Shown here piece by piece: positions 1 to 11,099 of a stretch of DNA of 35,541 bases. The notes below the pieces were generated by a model that saw only the letters and a list, made by a program, of their open reading frames with translations, did no database searches and was not told the origin of the DNA. The DNA comes from Paratrimastix pyriformis (taxonomy: Eukaryota; Preaxostyla; Paratrimastigidae). The stretch's first letter is position 1, and each line of letters begins with the position of its first letter. The stretch is from the NCBI GenBank assembly GCA_027972325.1, contig JAPMOS010000280.1, positions 1 through 35,541 of the forward strand, written 5' to 3'. The translations under genes were made by a program, and so were the position numbers.

Positions 1-505
1 TCTCATTTTTTCAACTTTTGCTCTGTTGTGATTTCGACATCCGTGCTTTTTACCCTCTCTGGGACCCCTTCCGGAGCCAAATCAGGGGTCACTTCACGGT
101 TCGATCATGGACCGTTGGCCCGCATTACCTTAACGGTTTTCGGAGATCGAGATTTGAATCTCGGGCCGTTAACCCGAATCTCACCCCCCGATGCGTGTTA
201 AATTTTTCTTTTCGCCCGATGTTCTTGGCGACCTCTCTCTCGTTTTTGTTGTGATTTATGGACGCGTATTGGACACGCTGCCCGTCGTGACCATACGATT
301 TTAATTTTAGGATTGGTTTTCGGTCGAACCAACCCTATCGACCACCGGTCGACCCGTCCATCCATTCTCCAGGACACTTTTTTGAGATGTTTCCAAGTGC
401 TTTCACCTGGGTTTGACTTGTGACTTTTCTGCATTGTGTGGTGTTTATCATGAAGAACAAGGAGTAGCACCTATCCTGCCTCGACTTCGGCTGTCGACTC
501 ACTCC
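1..505 (-). repeat. DIRS-like inverted terminal repeat, cut by window edge
   Basis: This stretch matches the terminal repeats at 8700-9195 and 14780-15300 in the same orientation, and those at 2949-3500 and 25427-26000 in inverse. It ends in the outer sequence reading CCTGCCTCGACTTCGGC then TGTCGACTCA, which is the inverse of the left terminus of copy D. Sequence after about 505 is unrelated AT-rich DNA, so this is a true element edge. The body of the element, if present, lies left of the window. Confidence 0.85.
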
Positions 506-599
506 CAGCAAGCGTTAGGGGTGTGTATGTGGGGTAGTCCCTGCTATGATATCACCATTTGAGTCTGTTGCGAGATAAGGCTGAATTAATCAATGGAGT

Positions 600-1605
600 T
601 CTGACACCATTTAGGAATTTCATTGTATTATAACATGTAATTTCCTGAAGATCCATATTGAGATGCCATCAGTTGCTATGGCATTTGGGAATTTAAGGGT
701 CCAGTGGTAGAATAAATATTCGCAAATTTACCATCAGTCACACGTTGGATGTTGCCATTTGCATCACAACCGAGCATACCAGTTTCGGAGATAGAATTAA
801 TCCGAACATTATGGAAAGAAAAGTCGACAGTCGTATCGATGTTTATAATTAATTAACGTTTCATTTCACCGGTAACAGGATTGATTTTGACCAATTTGGA
901 TATTGTTGGGTCGGCGATACCTGGAAGCCATATAGTATAAATGTAGAGACCCAACCATATCTCGAACTGCAACAGTTGACTCTGATACTGATTCAGTATA
1001 AATATGAGTTGTATCGCCACCTCCGGATGGGGCGTCAGTCAAACCGACAGTGCCATCTGTAGAACGATACAAATACTGTTGGTCCCGAAGCTATTTAATT
1101 TTAGTGTTGCAACATTGATAGCCGAATTGGTGGAGATATCATCACCAGTAATCAAAGATGCTTCCACTTTCCCAGTATAATTTCCTTCAAATGAATGAGG
1201 TGTGACTTTGAGAGGAAGGCTCTTGTGAGTGTCGACATATCGGAAGAAATTCGGTTGAATGCACAGAACCATTCATATCACGAACAACGATAGATGATTC
1301 TGTGGGTTCTACCGCTTCGGCATATGAACTCGATGAAACACGTTTCCATGTGGCGATATTTGATGAAATATTGACGAGAACAAAACATGTATTTGAACTA
1401 GTATTAGTCCATGTGCATAAAGGATAATTTATATCAGGGGCACCAGGGTTACGTGTCATTGAAATGTATTGTGTAATCTGGGATCGAATGTCAGTGTTAA
1501 CGTTGATGTGTATCAAGACTCAATCCATTCCCAACATTCATCACCAGGTAACCCTCTTGGGCCTCTTAATGATTGTGCGGTGAAGTTCCAAAATGAAATT
1601 GACAT
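600..1605 (-). pseudogene. Decayed fibre-like gene of a Polinton
   Basis: The minus strand begins at an ATG at 1605 behind an AT-rich TATATTATAATATG context. It opens with a short collagen-like stretch (RGPRGLPGD) and then carries two related blocks, each with a V-V/A-V-R-D-M-x-G-S signature near 1270 and 990. Towards 750 a stretch reading like GMLGCDANGNI recalls the YLYSDSNGNI stretch of the fibre gene at 15347-17206. Repeated beta-rich blocks of this kind are usual in viral fibres and appendages. The gene is broken in several places and is treated as a fossil. Family assignment rests on repeat style and its ATPase neighbour, so it is tentative. Confidence 0.5.
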
Positions 1606-1668
1606 ATTATAATATACCTACAGAAATTATTTATCAGCTTAATACTATTCATTTCATACAGGTCATTA
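1606..1668. promoter_or_regulatory. Short divergent intergenic region
   Basis: About 63 bases separate the minus-strand start at 1605 from the plus-strand start at 1669. The fibre side has an AT-rich TATATTATAATATG run directly at its start. This suggests a shared divergent promoter for the two decayed Polinton genes. This is inferred from layout only. Confidence 0.35.
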
Positions 1669-2309
1669 ATGCAAAACAATTCTTTCATAAAGATCAAAAA
1701 CGACATCGATGATATTAATCCTCTCATTTCAGGAACTTTTCGGGCTTGTCTTGTTGGTTCCTTCAGGTTGCGAAACCAAATCTCTGGCTAGTATGATCAT
1801 CCAGCAAATATTCTTTATGATCGAGTTTATATTTATTCTAAACATTTGGACGATGATGTCTATGGATATCATTAAAATGTTACACAATGTGGAAGACATC
1901 ATACGCAAACGAAAAATCATTTCAAATGGTTTTCACTGGAAAACTCATCAACGACGTCATTCCAGTCAAACGGATCAACATTATCGCAATCTTGTGATCT
2001 TTGTGATATGATGAACGAAAAAAAAAAACCACAGAAATCATTGAATATTATACAAGTGGTCGACGAATTGTAGTTGTGTATATTTGGCACAATATTATTA
2101 AAATCCCCGTCGAAATTCGCGGAAGCAATTATTTTTATTTTAAAATGTTAAAAAAGGATTCAAGAAATTACAGTGAAATTACCGGCGACAAAAGATGAAC
2201 TCCTTCTCATATCGTTCTGCAACGAAAGACAATTTCTTCTTAGTTGATCTCAAAACAAGTGATCCTCAATTAAAAATGGAATCTTGGGTTGAAGACCATG
2301 AAATTTGAA
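1669..2309 (+). pseudogene. Decayed packaging ATPase (FtsK/HerA-like) of a Polinton
   Basis: A start at 1669 is followed by a stretch near 1745-1790 that resembles a Walker A loop of the P-S-G-C-G-K-T type. Next comes a segment near 1805-1850 resembling the YDRVYIYSKHLD stretch that follows Walker A in Polinton and adenovirus-like packaging ATPases. Near 2205-2309 a segment resembles the C-terminal end of such ATPases (FFLVDLKTSDPQLK). In this family the enzyme drives genome packaging into capsids. The copy is clearly broken, with several breaks, and is treated as a fossil. It is divergent to the fibre-like gene at 600-1605. Confidence 0.5.
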
Positions 2310-2898
2310 AAAATGTCCAGATTTTTGATGAAAATTTGAACCATTTTTTTGGAGTGAAAAATTGAACCATTTGTCACGATTTCATTGAAATTCTGAACAA
2401 CTCATTTATTTTCTTATTTTTGAGTTCAGTCAAAAATGACATATAATGATATAACTACTTTTGACAGGGTTATGTTCACCTCGATATGATTACATATTAT
2501 GAAGTGTCATCTCCTGGTTTAGAGGTGTTATTTTGATGTTTAGACCAATTCCGTGTAGTTACTGAGCTAGAATATTTTAGTAATTTGATGAATTTTCTAA
2601 GTTCGCCAAATTCCTATAGGAAAATCGTATTTTGGAACTCTGCAGAATTTTAAATATTTATAAATGTTTATAACGTTTCATAAACTAGAGCACATTTATA
2701 GTAATTCTGGCGAAAAAACTAAGGTTGTTAATCGTTAATGAATGTGCCTGTCAACATTAGATATCTTCATGTCAAAATGTCAAACTTCAAAATCATGTTT
2801 TCTTGATGGAAACCCATCAGATTATGTATAACTAAGCACGGTGAATCTGGTTGTGAGTTCATTTAATCTGTCAAAATAAGGTTATCTGTTATAATACC
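2310..2898. other. AT-rich stretch with no recognisable gene
   Basis: About 590 bases of AT-rich DNA between the decayed ATPase and the DIRS-like copy. No open frame with recognisable motifs, RNA gene or clear repeat was seen. It is probably old Polinton or host spacer. Confidence 0.5.
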
Positions 2899-2948
2899 AT
2901 CCATCGTCGAAACAGGATAGCCGACAACCTCCGTCTTCGGCAGTCTGA
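2899..2948. repeat. Diverged DIRS right-type terminus, inverted
   Basis: The segment reads ATCCATCGTCGAAACAGG, then GATAGCCGACAACCTCC, then GTCTTCGGCAGTCT. This is a diverged inverse of the outer right end of copy C at 15302-15355. It directly abuts the left-type end of copy B (GAGTCGACAGCC). Either an older DIRS end served as the insertion site, or two termini are joined here. Confidence 0.6.
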
Positions 2949-3545
2949 GTCGACAGCCGAAGTCGAGGCAGGATAGGTGCTATATCTCCTTGTTCTTCAT
3001 GATAAACACCACACAATGCAGAAAAGTCACAAGTCAAACCCAGGTGAAAGCACTTGGAAACATCTCAAAAAGTGTCCTGGGTGGAGAACCGGTCAGGATG
3101 GACATGGGTCGACCGGTGGTCGATAGGGTTGGTTCGACCGAAAAAACCAATCCTAAAATTAAAATCGTATGGTCACGACGGGCAGCGTGTCCAATACGCG
3201 TCCATAAATCACAACAAAAATCCAGAGAGAGGTCAGGGAGCCAAGAACATCGGGCGAAAAGAAAAATTTAACACGCATCGGAAGGGGTGAGATTCGGGGT
3301 TAACGGCCCGAGATTCGGCAAATCTCCGATCTCCGAAAACCGGTAATTGCGGGCCAACGGTCCATGATCGAACCGTGAAGTGACCCCGATTTGGGCTCCG
3401 GAAGGGGTCCCAAGAGGGTAAAAAGCACGGATGTCGAAATCACAACAGAGCAAAGTTGAAAAATCAGATCTGAAATTTCCCGCCAATTCCAGTACTTAAG
3501 GGGCGCCCCGGACCAGCACAGTGCCTTCGTTTTGGAGTGGTGTTC
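2949..3545 (+). repeat. Left inverted terminal repeat of DIRS copy B
   Basis: Starts GAGTCGACAGCCGAAGTCG and continues through the segment shared by all terminal repeats in the window to about 3545. It is the inverse of 8622-9195. Confidence 0.85.
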
Positions 3546-3670
3546 TCCGTACGAGTCGCGGCAGAGGCGGCCGGTTGAAATGGCGTACAAACCCCGTCAG
3601 TAGCAGCAGGATGGGTGCGGGTGGGTCCAGCGCTCAAGGAGAAGCATTAAAAACAGCAGACAAGGGTAGA

Positions 3671-3763
3671 CATCCTGCCTCGACTTCGGCTGTCGACTCA
3701 CTATCCATCGTAAGACTCAGGATAGCAGCCGACAGCCTCCGTCTTCGGCAGTCTAGGTGCTAT
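3671..3763. repeat. Internal complementary region of DIRS copy B
   Basis: The left half is the inverse of the left element end (CTCGACTTCGGCTGTCGAC). The right half is the inverse of the right element end as seen at 15302-15355 (CTATCCATCGTAAGACTC). In DIRS elements this region is the proposed template for closing a circular intermediate. Confidence 0.8.
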
Positions 3764-6700
3764 CACATGCAGAGTCGTGGGAGAAAAGCAAAAACAAAAC
3801 CCACAGCAGCGCATCTAGTCGGCTGGCCAAAAGAATAAAATGAAAATTCCCAGAAAGGCATGCCAAAACCAGCATCTAGTCGGCCGGCGGAAGCAAGACA
3901 TAAAACAGACAAATGAGGCCCGGCGCGGCGCGGCAACTCAAAAAGCACTCGCCGGCGGGCAGGCTGGACGAATCCGCCTCGAGCTCGTCGTTCTCGTCGT
4001 CATCAGACGGCCTGTTAGAGAGCGCTCCGGCGGCGGCGGCGCGGGCAGAAGGCGCCCTGCTCGAGCGGCGGCGAGCAGGCGCAGCAGGCGTGCTCGTGGC
4101 ATCGCCCGAAGGACTCGCCTCATCGGAAACGTCGTCGCATATCACAACGCGCTGGCGTGGCGGAGCGGGCGGTGACGCGTGGCCGCCGACAGCGAGAGCG
4201 ACGAAGCAGGCGAGCCTGGCGGCGGGGCGGAGGCGGAGGCGCCGGACGCACGGCCTGGACGAGATCCGTGGCGGCGAGCGGCGCGGCGGCGCCAGGGCGG
4301 CGGCGGCGGCGGCGCCAGGGCGAACATCAGGTCGGTGAAGTTGCTGTCGACGCCCGTCTGCACGTAGTGCCGCAAACACTGGCCGAAGCCCAGCGGCCCA
4401 GGTGCAGGATCTTGTCGGGCATGACCTCGCGCGCAATGGCCTTCCAGCCTGCAGCGAGCCGAGGACCCGCCGGCGGCGACGATGACCTCGTTGAGGATGT
4501 GGCTGATGGTGGCCGGCCGAGCGCCCTCGTAGGGCGGCGCAGCTGGATAACGACCCGCGACGGTCCGGGCGGGTCGGGCGCATGGCGCGTGCGGCGGAGC
4601 CAGCACTGGTAGCAGCTCACCGGGTCGAGCAGCGCATCGGCGGCGCGCCAGATGGTGACGGAGGCGCCCTGGGCGGTGGTCAGACCACCAACCGATCGGC
4701 GGCCGGCGGCACGGCCACCTGCGCCACGGTGGGCAGGGTCACGTCCGAGGGCCGAAGCAGCGCCAGAGGCCAGCAGGGCGACCAGCTTGGCGCGGAGGCG
4801 CTCCAGCGGAAGCGCGTCGTTGGGGCCCCACCGGTGGAAGAGCTCCACCAGCAGGGTGGGCGGCGCAGCCTTCTGGACGGGCTGCGTGGTGCGGCGCAGA
4901 CGGATGGCCTTGCGCAGGCGTCCGTAAAGGTGGTCTCGCGCCGGGGAAGGCACCCCAAGCGCGTCGTGAATCAGATTGACCACAGTGGCGATGAGCGACA
5001 GAGTCGACCGGGCCGGCAGCTGGCCCGGTAGCCTCGTCGTAGTCGGCCAGCGCTCACGGGCATGGGCACCAGCGGGATGCCCCGGCGGTGCAGAACCGTG
5101 CCAGGGCACGCAGCCGGTTGGTGAGGCTCTTCTCGGTGGTGGGCTTTACAGCAGCCGAGACAAGTAGCTGGCGACCTTGGGCGCTCCAATGGGCCGCTCC
5201 GGCCGCCCAGAAATCCTGAAGGCGCAGACGCGCCAGCTGAGGTTCTTCGTCGGCTCCGAGTGGCCGGAAGCAGCCGGGCGGAAGGCCCGCGGGTCCTGCG
5301 GCAGGCACGGGCCAGTCCACCGTCAGGGCCAGCAGGGGGCCACCAGGGCTGGCTCGGCCAGACCGGGGCCAGCAGGTACTCCACGCCGGGCCCGGAGTGC
5401 TGCAGGTGGCGCAGGACGCGGTGGATCTGCGAAAGGGGTTGACCCAGCTGTTCTCGCCGGGCTCCCACCGGGCCGAAAACGTGTCGGCGCGCAGGGACTG
5501 CACATCGCGGTGGCGGCTCTCGTAGCGGGGCACCTGGCGCGTCGCGAAGGTGGCCATGCGGTCGATCGAGTGCGGGCCCCAGAGCCGGTCCAGCGAGCGG
5601 AACAGCGCCGGGTGGAGCATCCAGTCGCTGCGGTCGAAGTCCCGCGAGCTGGTCCGCCGTGGTATCACGCCCGCCACGTGCTCGGCCTGCAGGGTAATCC
5701 CGTGGCGCGCTGCGTGGCCCGGGCGATCCCGTCCAGGGCCTGGTGGCGGCCGAACCCGTTGAGGTGGGCCACCGTCGTCGCGTTGTCGACCTGGAAGAGC
5801 ACCGTGCGGCCCCATAGTGGCGTCGCGGCCCAGATGCGCAGGGCGTTGAGCACGGCCATGCTCGCGGTTGATGGTCGCGCATGACGCCCGTCCAGGGGCC
5901 CTGGGCTGTCTCGTTGCGCTCCAGCCAGCAGGCCCCCAGCCGATGTCCGAGGCGTCCGTGGCGCAGGTCCGATCGGCCGGCGCCGGGAGCGGACAGGCCC
6001 GTTCCAGCCCTCGAGGCCTCCAGCCACCAGCGGAGGTCCCCCCGGGCCGGCTCGTCCAGCATCACGCAGCAGTGCCAGTTGGGGCTGCTGCGACCACGGT
6101 AGACGTTGCGCAGGAGAAACTTGGCGGGCGCCACGGCCCGCGAGACGGACAGGCAGAGGCCCGCCACGTGGGCCACCCGGCGCACGTGGGGCCGCGAGCA
6201 GCGCAGCAGCCGGGCGATCTCGTGCCGGATGGTGCGCCGCTTCGGCGGGCGCAGTAGCGCACCTGGGGGAGCGGTCTCGACCTCGTACCCCAGGAACTGC
6301 TGCCGCGGGGCGGGATGGCACTTCTCCAGCTTGAGGTTCATGCCCGCCTGCTCCATCACGGCCACGAAGCGCGCCCACTCGCGATCGGCCTCGGCCGGCC
6401 GACTGGCCACGATGAAGTCGTCGATGTAGGAGAGCATCCGCAGGCCGCACGAGGGGCCCCGGAACCTCGCAGAGGGCCTGAAACGGTAAAGGCCCACGGC
6501 ACAGGAGAGGCCGAACGGGAGAACCGTGTAGACGTAGTAGCGGCCCCGCCAGGCAGATCCCAAGAGCTGCTGGTCGTCGGGGTGAATGCGCAGGTGGTAG
6601 CCCTCGGAGAGGTCCGCCGTCGAGATGTAGTCCCCGTCGCGCAGCAGGGGCGCCAGCGTGGTCAGGTCCTCCAGCCGAAGGCCGGCGCCTGGACGAAGGA

Positions 6701-8621
6701 GTTGACGAAGCGCATGTCGATGCACAGCCTCTTGCCGTTCTTCTTGGGCGCGCACGTCAGCGGGAGATGTTGTGCGGCGGCGCCTGGACGGGTCGGATCG
6801 CGCCCGTCTCGAGGCGAGCCACCTGGTCGACGAAGGAGGCGTGCTCGGGGTGCGGTTGGGCAAATGGGGCTGCACGGCTTGCAGAGGAGCGGGATGCGGA
6901 AGCCGTGCAGGAGCCAGTTGCACGGGCGGGGCAGTGGAAATGCTCCTCCCAGAAGGCCCGGAAGGGCGGGAGGGAGGGACGCCCAGTGCTGAAGAGCTGG
7001 TGGTGGTGGTGGTGGTGGTGGAGATGCGGCCGGCCCGAGCGGGGATGGTCGCACCGTGGCGGCGGCAGCGGGGAGGGCGGCGGTGATGGTGGTGGAGAAG
7101 GCGGACCCCGTTGCTGCCGCGGCGCGTGGCTCTGCGCGCGTTACTGCTCGCCGGCGCCGACTGCTGCTGGCGCCCGCCGGCGGAGCCGTTGTTGCCGCCA
7201 CCATTGTCGGAAGCGGCGCTGCCGGGAAGCTGCGCTGCTGGCGCTGGGCAAAGTCGTTGAACCGGTCGCCGCCTCGTGAACCGCCGTAGCTGCGCCCGCC
7301 GCGGCCACCGACGAGCGGAAGTCGCGATCCCGGCCCCGACGACGCCCGCCAGCCTGGCCGCCGCGTTGCTGCTGCTGGCCGGGCAGGGCGCGCATGCCCT
7401 GAGCGAGGCGGATGGCGAAGTCGAGCTGCTGGAGGTTCTGGCCCGTGGCGACCTCGGGAGCGGTGCGGACATACTCGTACATGCACACGTCGGGGCAAGT
7501 GCTGTGTGCACCCAGGCGAGCCGCTTGCGGTCCACGATGGCGGAGGCAATGGAGCGAGCAAAGCAAGAGGGCGCGCAAGTCCTCCTCGGTGCAGGGGCGC
7601 GCCAGCCGCTCAAGGTTGAGCGATTCCCGGTGAAGGCGCTGAGAAAGCGGAATTCAGCCCTGGACTCGCGGGCAAGGCCCGTGACGGAGCCGAGCTGGGG
7701 AAAGTCGCTGGGCACGCCCCGGACAAATGCCCGGGCGCTCCAGTGCGAGCCTGTCAGAGGCCTCGCGGTCGCCAGGCTGCTGCTGCGGGTCGGCTGCGTG
7801 CCGGAGCTCATCGTCGCCGGCGGCGGCGTCGTCCTCGTCCGCAAAATCGCCCTCGGCGCCGGCGGCATCATCGTCGCCGCTGGGCGGGTCGGCCTCCCCG
7901 GAAAGGGACCGGGAGCAGCGAGCCGCCGGAAGGCTGCGGCGGCTGGGACTTGGTTGGACGGGACGATGGTGGCAGTGGCCTGGTCGGGCCGAAAAACGAG
8001 AGCGGAGCAGGCTCATCCGCACGGCACGGCGGCACCGGCACCGGGGCACCAGCAGCACCGCGGGCAGCAAGGCCGGCCTCCTGAGCGGAAGGCAAGGCCG
8101 CGGGCAGCAGCTGCGGCCACGAGCAAGGCCCGCTGCTCGAGAGTGAGGCCTCCATCACGCGCCGGATGTAGAGGTCGAGGCCTTCCTGGGGCTGGGGGTG
8201 ACGGCAGAGTGATTGCAGGGGGCGCGGGGGCAGCGGGACGGTCCCCTCGGGCCCGCACCGTCGTCGTCGAGGTCCTGGGATGGTAGCGGAGCGGTCGCGG
8301 TGGCCAGGCCGGACGCGGCCTGCGCGGCGGGCAGCCTTGTGGACAGCCGCAGCCGCCTGTAGTGCGCCGGGCTTGCGGGCCACCGGGAGCCGGACACGCG
8401 GGCATCCGTAACCATCAGCCGGTCCAGAAGGTCGAGCCCGGGCTGCGAGTGCCCCTTCCCGCCGAAACGAAACCACTCGAAGAGCCGTTGGGGTCGGATT
8501 GGGTGTCCCAGGAGTTGGAACCTTGATGTTGATCTTGGGCATCGGAGGGTCTTGAAGTCGATGAGTAGAGGCCATTGGAGTAGAGTTTCGTTGTTGTTCG
8601 GTCGGTAGTCCTTGAAAAACG

Positions 8622-9195
8622 GGTGTTCACCACGAAAAACGAAGGCACTGTGCTGGTCCGGGGGCGCCCCCAAGTCCTGGAATTGGGCGGGAAATTTCGG
8701 ATCTCATTTTTCAACTTTTGCCCTGTTGTGATTTCGACATCCGTGCTTTTTACCCTCTCTTGGGACCCCTTCCGGAGCCCAAATCGGGGTCACTTCACGG
8801 TTCGATCATGGACCGTTGGCCCGCAATTACCTTAACGGTTTTCGGAGATCGGAGATTTGCCGAATCTCGGGCCGTTAACCCCGAATCTCACCCCTTCCGA
8901 TGCGTGTTAATTTTTTCTTTCGCCCGATGTTCTTGGCTCCTTTGACCTCTCTCTCCGATTTTGTTGTGATTTATGGACGCGTGGACACGCTGCCTTAGGA
9001 TTGGTTTTCGGTCGAACCAACCCTATCGACCACCGGTCGACCCATGTCCATCCCTGACCGGTTCTCCACCCAGGACACTTTTTGAGATGTTTCCAAGTGC
9101 TTTCACCTGGGTTTGACTTGACTTTTCTGCATTGTGTGGTGTTTATCATGAACAAGGAGATATAGCACCTATCCCACCGACTTCGGCTGTCGACC
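8622..9195 (+). repeat. Right inverted terminal repeat of DIRS copy B
   Basis: Inverse of the left terminal repeat at 2949-3545. Its outermost bases are of the left type (CGACTTCGGCTGTCGAC), unlike the right end of copy C, so copy B carries left-type sequence at both ends. Confidence 0.85.
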
Positions 9196-9196
9196 T

Positions 9197-9267
9197 GTAT
9201 CGTCGTTGAGCCACTCGCATGGGGCACGATCGATCTTATTGAAGGAAAATGGTGGGTGAAGTGGTGG
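9197..9267. repeat. 71-bp flank shared in inverse with 25355-25426
   Basis: This stretch (GTATCGTCGTTGAGCCAC onward to GTGAAGTGGTGG) is repeated in inverse at 25355-25426. Both copies directly abut the outer left-type DIRS end. It marks the same insertion context present twice, so it points to an inverted duplication or a common older repeat that was used as a target. Confidence 0.8.
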
Positions 9268-9293
9268 TGCCGACTTAGGAGAACATATCCAAC

Positions 9294-9562
9294 GTGAAAC
9301 ACATTCAAAACTCACTGATGGCTCGACGTTCCATGATGTTCGACTCAAAAAACAAACCCCCATGAATATCGTTCTCGATTCAATATCATTATGGATGATC
9401 CAGTTCTCAGAAATTGATAATTGAACATGATCCACGAAATGGTTCCATTCAAGAGCGAGCCCATCAGTCGATCGGTGATTGCCTTGGTACATATATGGGT
9501 CGTGTGAGATTTTGCCAGAACAGTTGTCAGGTTTTCAATCCAAGGCTAACGATGTTAGGGAG
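9294..9562 (+). pseudogene. Fragment of a Polinton PPxY-protein gene
   Basis: This AT-rich fragment is the inverse counterpart of about 32978-33270, the middle to C-terminal half of the 315-residue minus-strand gene at 32733-33680. It shares stretches such as MMDDPVLRN and the NGSIQER region. It is a degraded internal fragment lying between DIRS copies B and C, with several breaks, and is treated as a fossil. It shows that at least two Polinton copies contributed to the window. Confidence 0.85.
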
Positions 9563-10129
9563 TTCTGCTATCACATGCAGAGAGTCGTGGGAGAAAACAG
9601 AAAACCCACAGCAGCGCAAACGTCGGCTGGCCGCAGACAAAGGAAAAAAAAATTCCAGAGGCATGCCAAACCAGCAGTCGGCCGGCGGCGGCAGGCAGAA
9701 AACATAAAACAGACAAATGAGGCCCGGCGCGGCGCGGCAACTCAAAAGCACTCGCCGGCGGGCAGGCTGGACGAATCCGCCTCGAGCTCGTCGTTCGTCG
9801 TCATCAGACGGCCTGGCCCAGAGAGCGCTCCGGCGGCGGCGCGGAGCAGAAGGCGCCCTGCTCGAGCGGCGGCGAGCAGGCGCAGCAGGCGTGCTCGTGG
9901 CATCGCCCGAAGGACTCGCCTCATCGGAAACGTCGTCGTCGCATATCACAACGCGCTGGCGTGGCGGAGCGGCCGGGCGACGCGGCGTGGCCGCCAGCGA
10001 GAGCGACGAAGCAGGCGAGCCTGGCGGCAGGGGCGGAGGCGGAGGCGCCGGACGCACGGCCTGGACGAGATCCGTGGCGGCGAGCGGCGCGGCGGCGCCA
10101 GGGGCACGGGGCGGCGGCGGCGGCGCCGG

Positions 10130-11030
10130 GGCGAACATCAGGTCGGTGAAGTTGCTGTCGACGCCCGTCTGCACGTAGTGCTGCGCAAACACTTTGGCCG
10201 AAGCCCAGCGGCCCAGGTGCAGGATCTTGTCGGGCATGACCTCGCGCGCAATGGCCCAGTTGGCCCCGCCACGGCGGAAGCCGCGGGCCGAGAGGAGCGA
10301 GCGATCGCCCCGCCGGCGACGATGACCTCGTTGAGGATGTGGCTGATGGTGGCCGGCTTGACGCCCTCGTAGGGGCGGCGCAGCTGGATAACGACCCGCG
10401 ACGGTCCGTGGTCGGGGCGCATGGCGCGCGTGCGGCGGAGCCAGCACTGGTAGCAGCTCACCGGGTCGAGCAGCGCATCGGCGGCGCGCCAGATGGTGAC
10501 GGAGGCGCCCTGGGCGGTGTAGTCGTTCTTGAAGCCCAGCAGGCAGACCACCAGCCGATCGGCGGCCGGCGGCACGGCCACCTGCGCCACGGTGGGCAGG
10601 GTCACGTCCGAGGGCCGAAGCAGCGCCAGGAAGGCCAGCAGGGCGACCAGCTTAGCGCGGAGGCGCTCCAGCGGAAGCGCGTCGTTGGGGCCCCACCGGT
10701 GGAAGAGCTCCACCAGCAGGGTGGGCGGCACGGGCAGCCCCTTCTGGACGGGCTGCGTGGTGCGGCGCAGACGGATAGCCTTGCGCAGGCGTCCGTAAAG
10801 GTGGTCTCGCGCCGGGGAAGGCACCCCAAGCGCGTCGTGAATCAGATTGACCACAGTGGCGATGAGCGACAGAGTCGACCGGGGCCGGCAGCTGGCCCGG
10901 TTAGCCTCGTCGGTGTAGTCGGCCAGCGCGCTCACGGGCATGGGCACCAGCGGGATGCCCCGGCGGGCGCAGAACCGTGCCAGGGCACGCAGCCGGTTGG
11001 TGAGGCTCCTCTCGGTGGTGGGCTTTACAG
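10130..11030 (-). pseudogene. Tyrosine recombinase region of DIRS copy C
   Basis: DIRS elements use this recombinase, not a DDE integrase, to insert a circular DNA copy. The region starts near 11000 with a helical core-binding part (RLRALARFC, then VVNLIHDALG). It continues with the catalytic domain, which has the first arginine box L-L-R-P-S-D-V near 10605, and ends near 10150 with a G-R-W stretch and an H-Y-V stretch that fit the last basic residue and the catalytic tyrosine. The order and the RPSD box are typical of the DIRS recombinase family. The region is broken and not a single readable gene. A Pro/Ala-rich tail continues to about 9720. Confidence 0.8.
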
Positions 11031-11099
11031 CAGCCGAGACAAGTAGCTGGCGACCTTGGGCGCTCCAATGGGCCGCTCCGGCCGCCCAGAAATCCTGAA

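Larger units (their letters stand above)
2949..9195 (-). mobile_element. DIRS-like tyrosine-recombinase retrotransposon, copy B (decayed)
   Basis: This copy is about 6.2 kb and GC-rich. It is flanked by inverted terminal repeats of roughly 550-600 bp and has an internal complementary region at 3671-3763. On the minus strand, from right to left, it carries gag-like sequence (about 8600-7000), reverse transcriptase and RNase H (about 6950-5400, with CAPKKNG and YIDD stretches), and tyrosine recombinase (about 5150-4300, with an R-P-S-D-V box). This order and the terminal structure are those of DIRS elements, which integrate through a recombinase and make no target-site duplication. It is closely related to copy C but much more decayed, with many breaks (order of ten or more), and is treated as a fossil. 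Confidence 0.85.

Noticed and set aside
1-505. Independent short interspersed repeat or MITE
   Set aside because: The same sequence forms the inverted terminal repeats of complete DIRS-like copies, so it is an element end and not a separate family.
3671-3763. Stem-loop regulatory RNA or riboswitch
   Set aside because: The inverted complementarity is fully explained by the DIRS internal complementary region.
9720-10130. Separate Ala/Pro-rich gene on either strand
   Set aside because: It is the low-complexity tail of the DIRS recombinase region, repeated in copies B and D.
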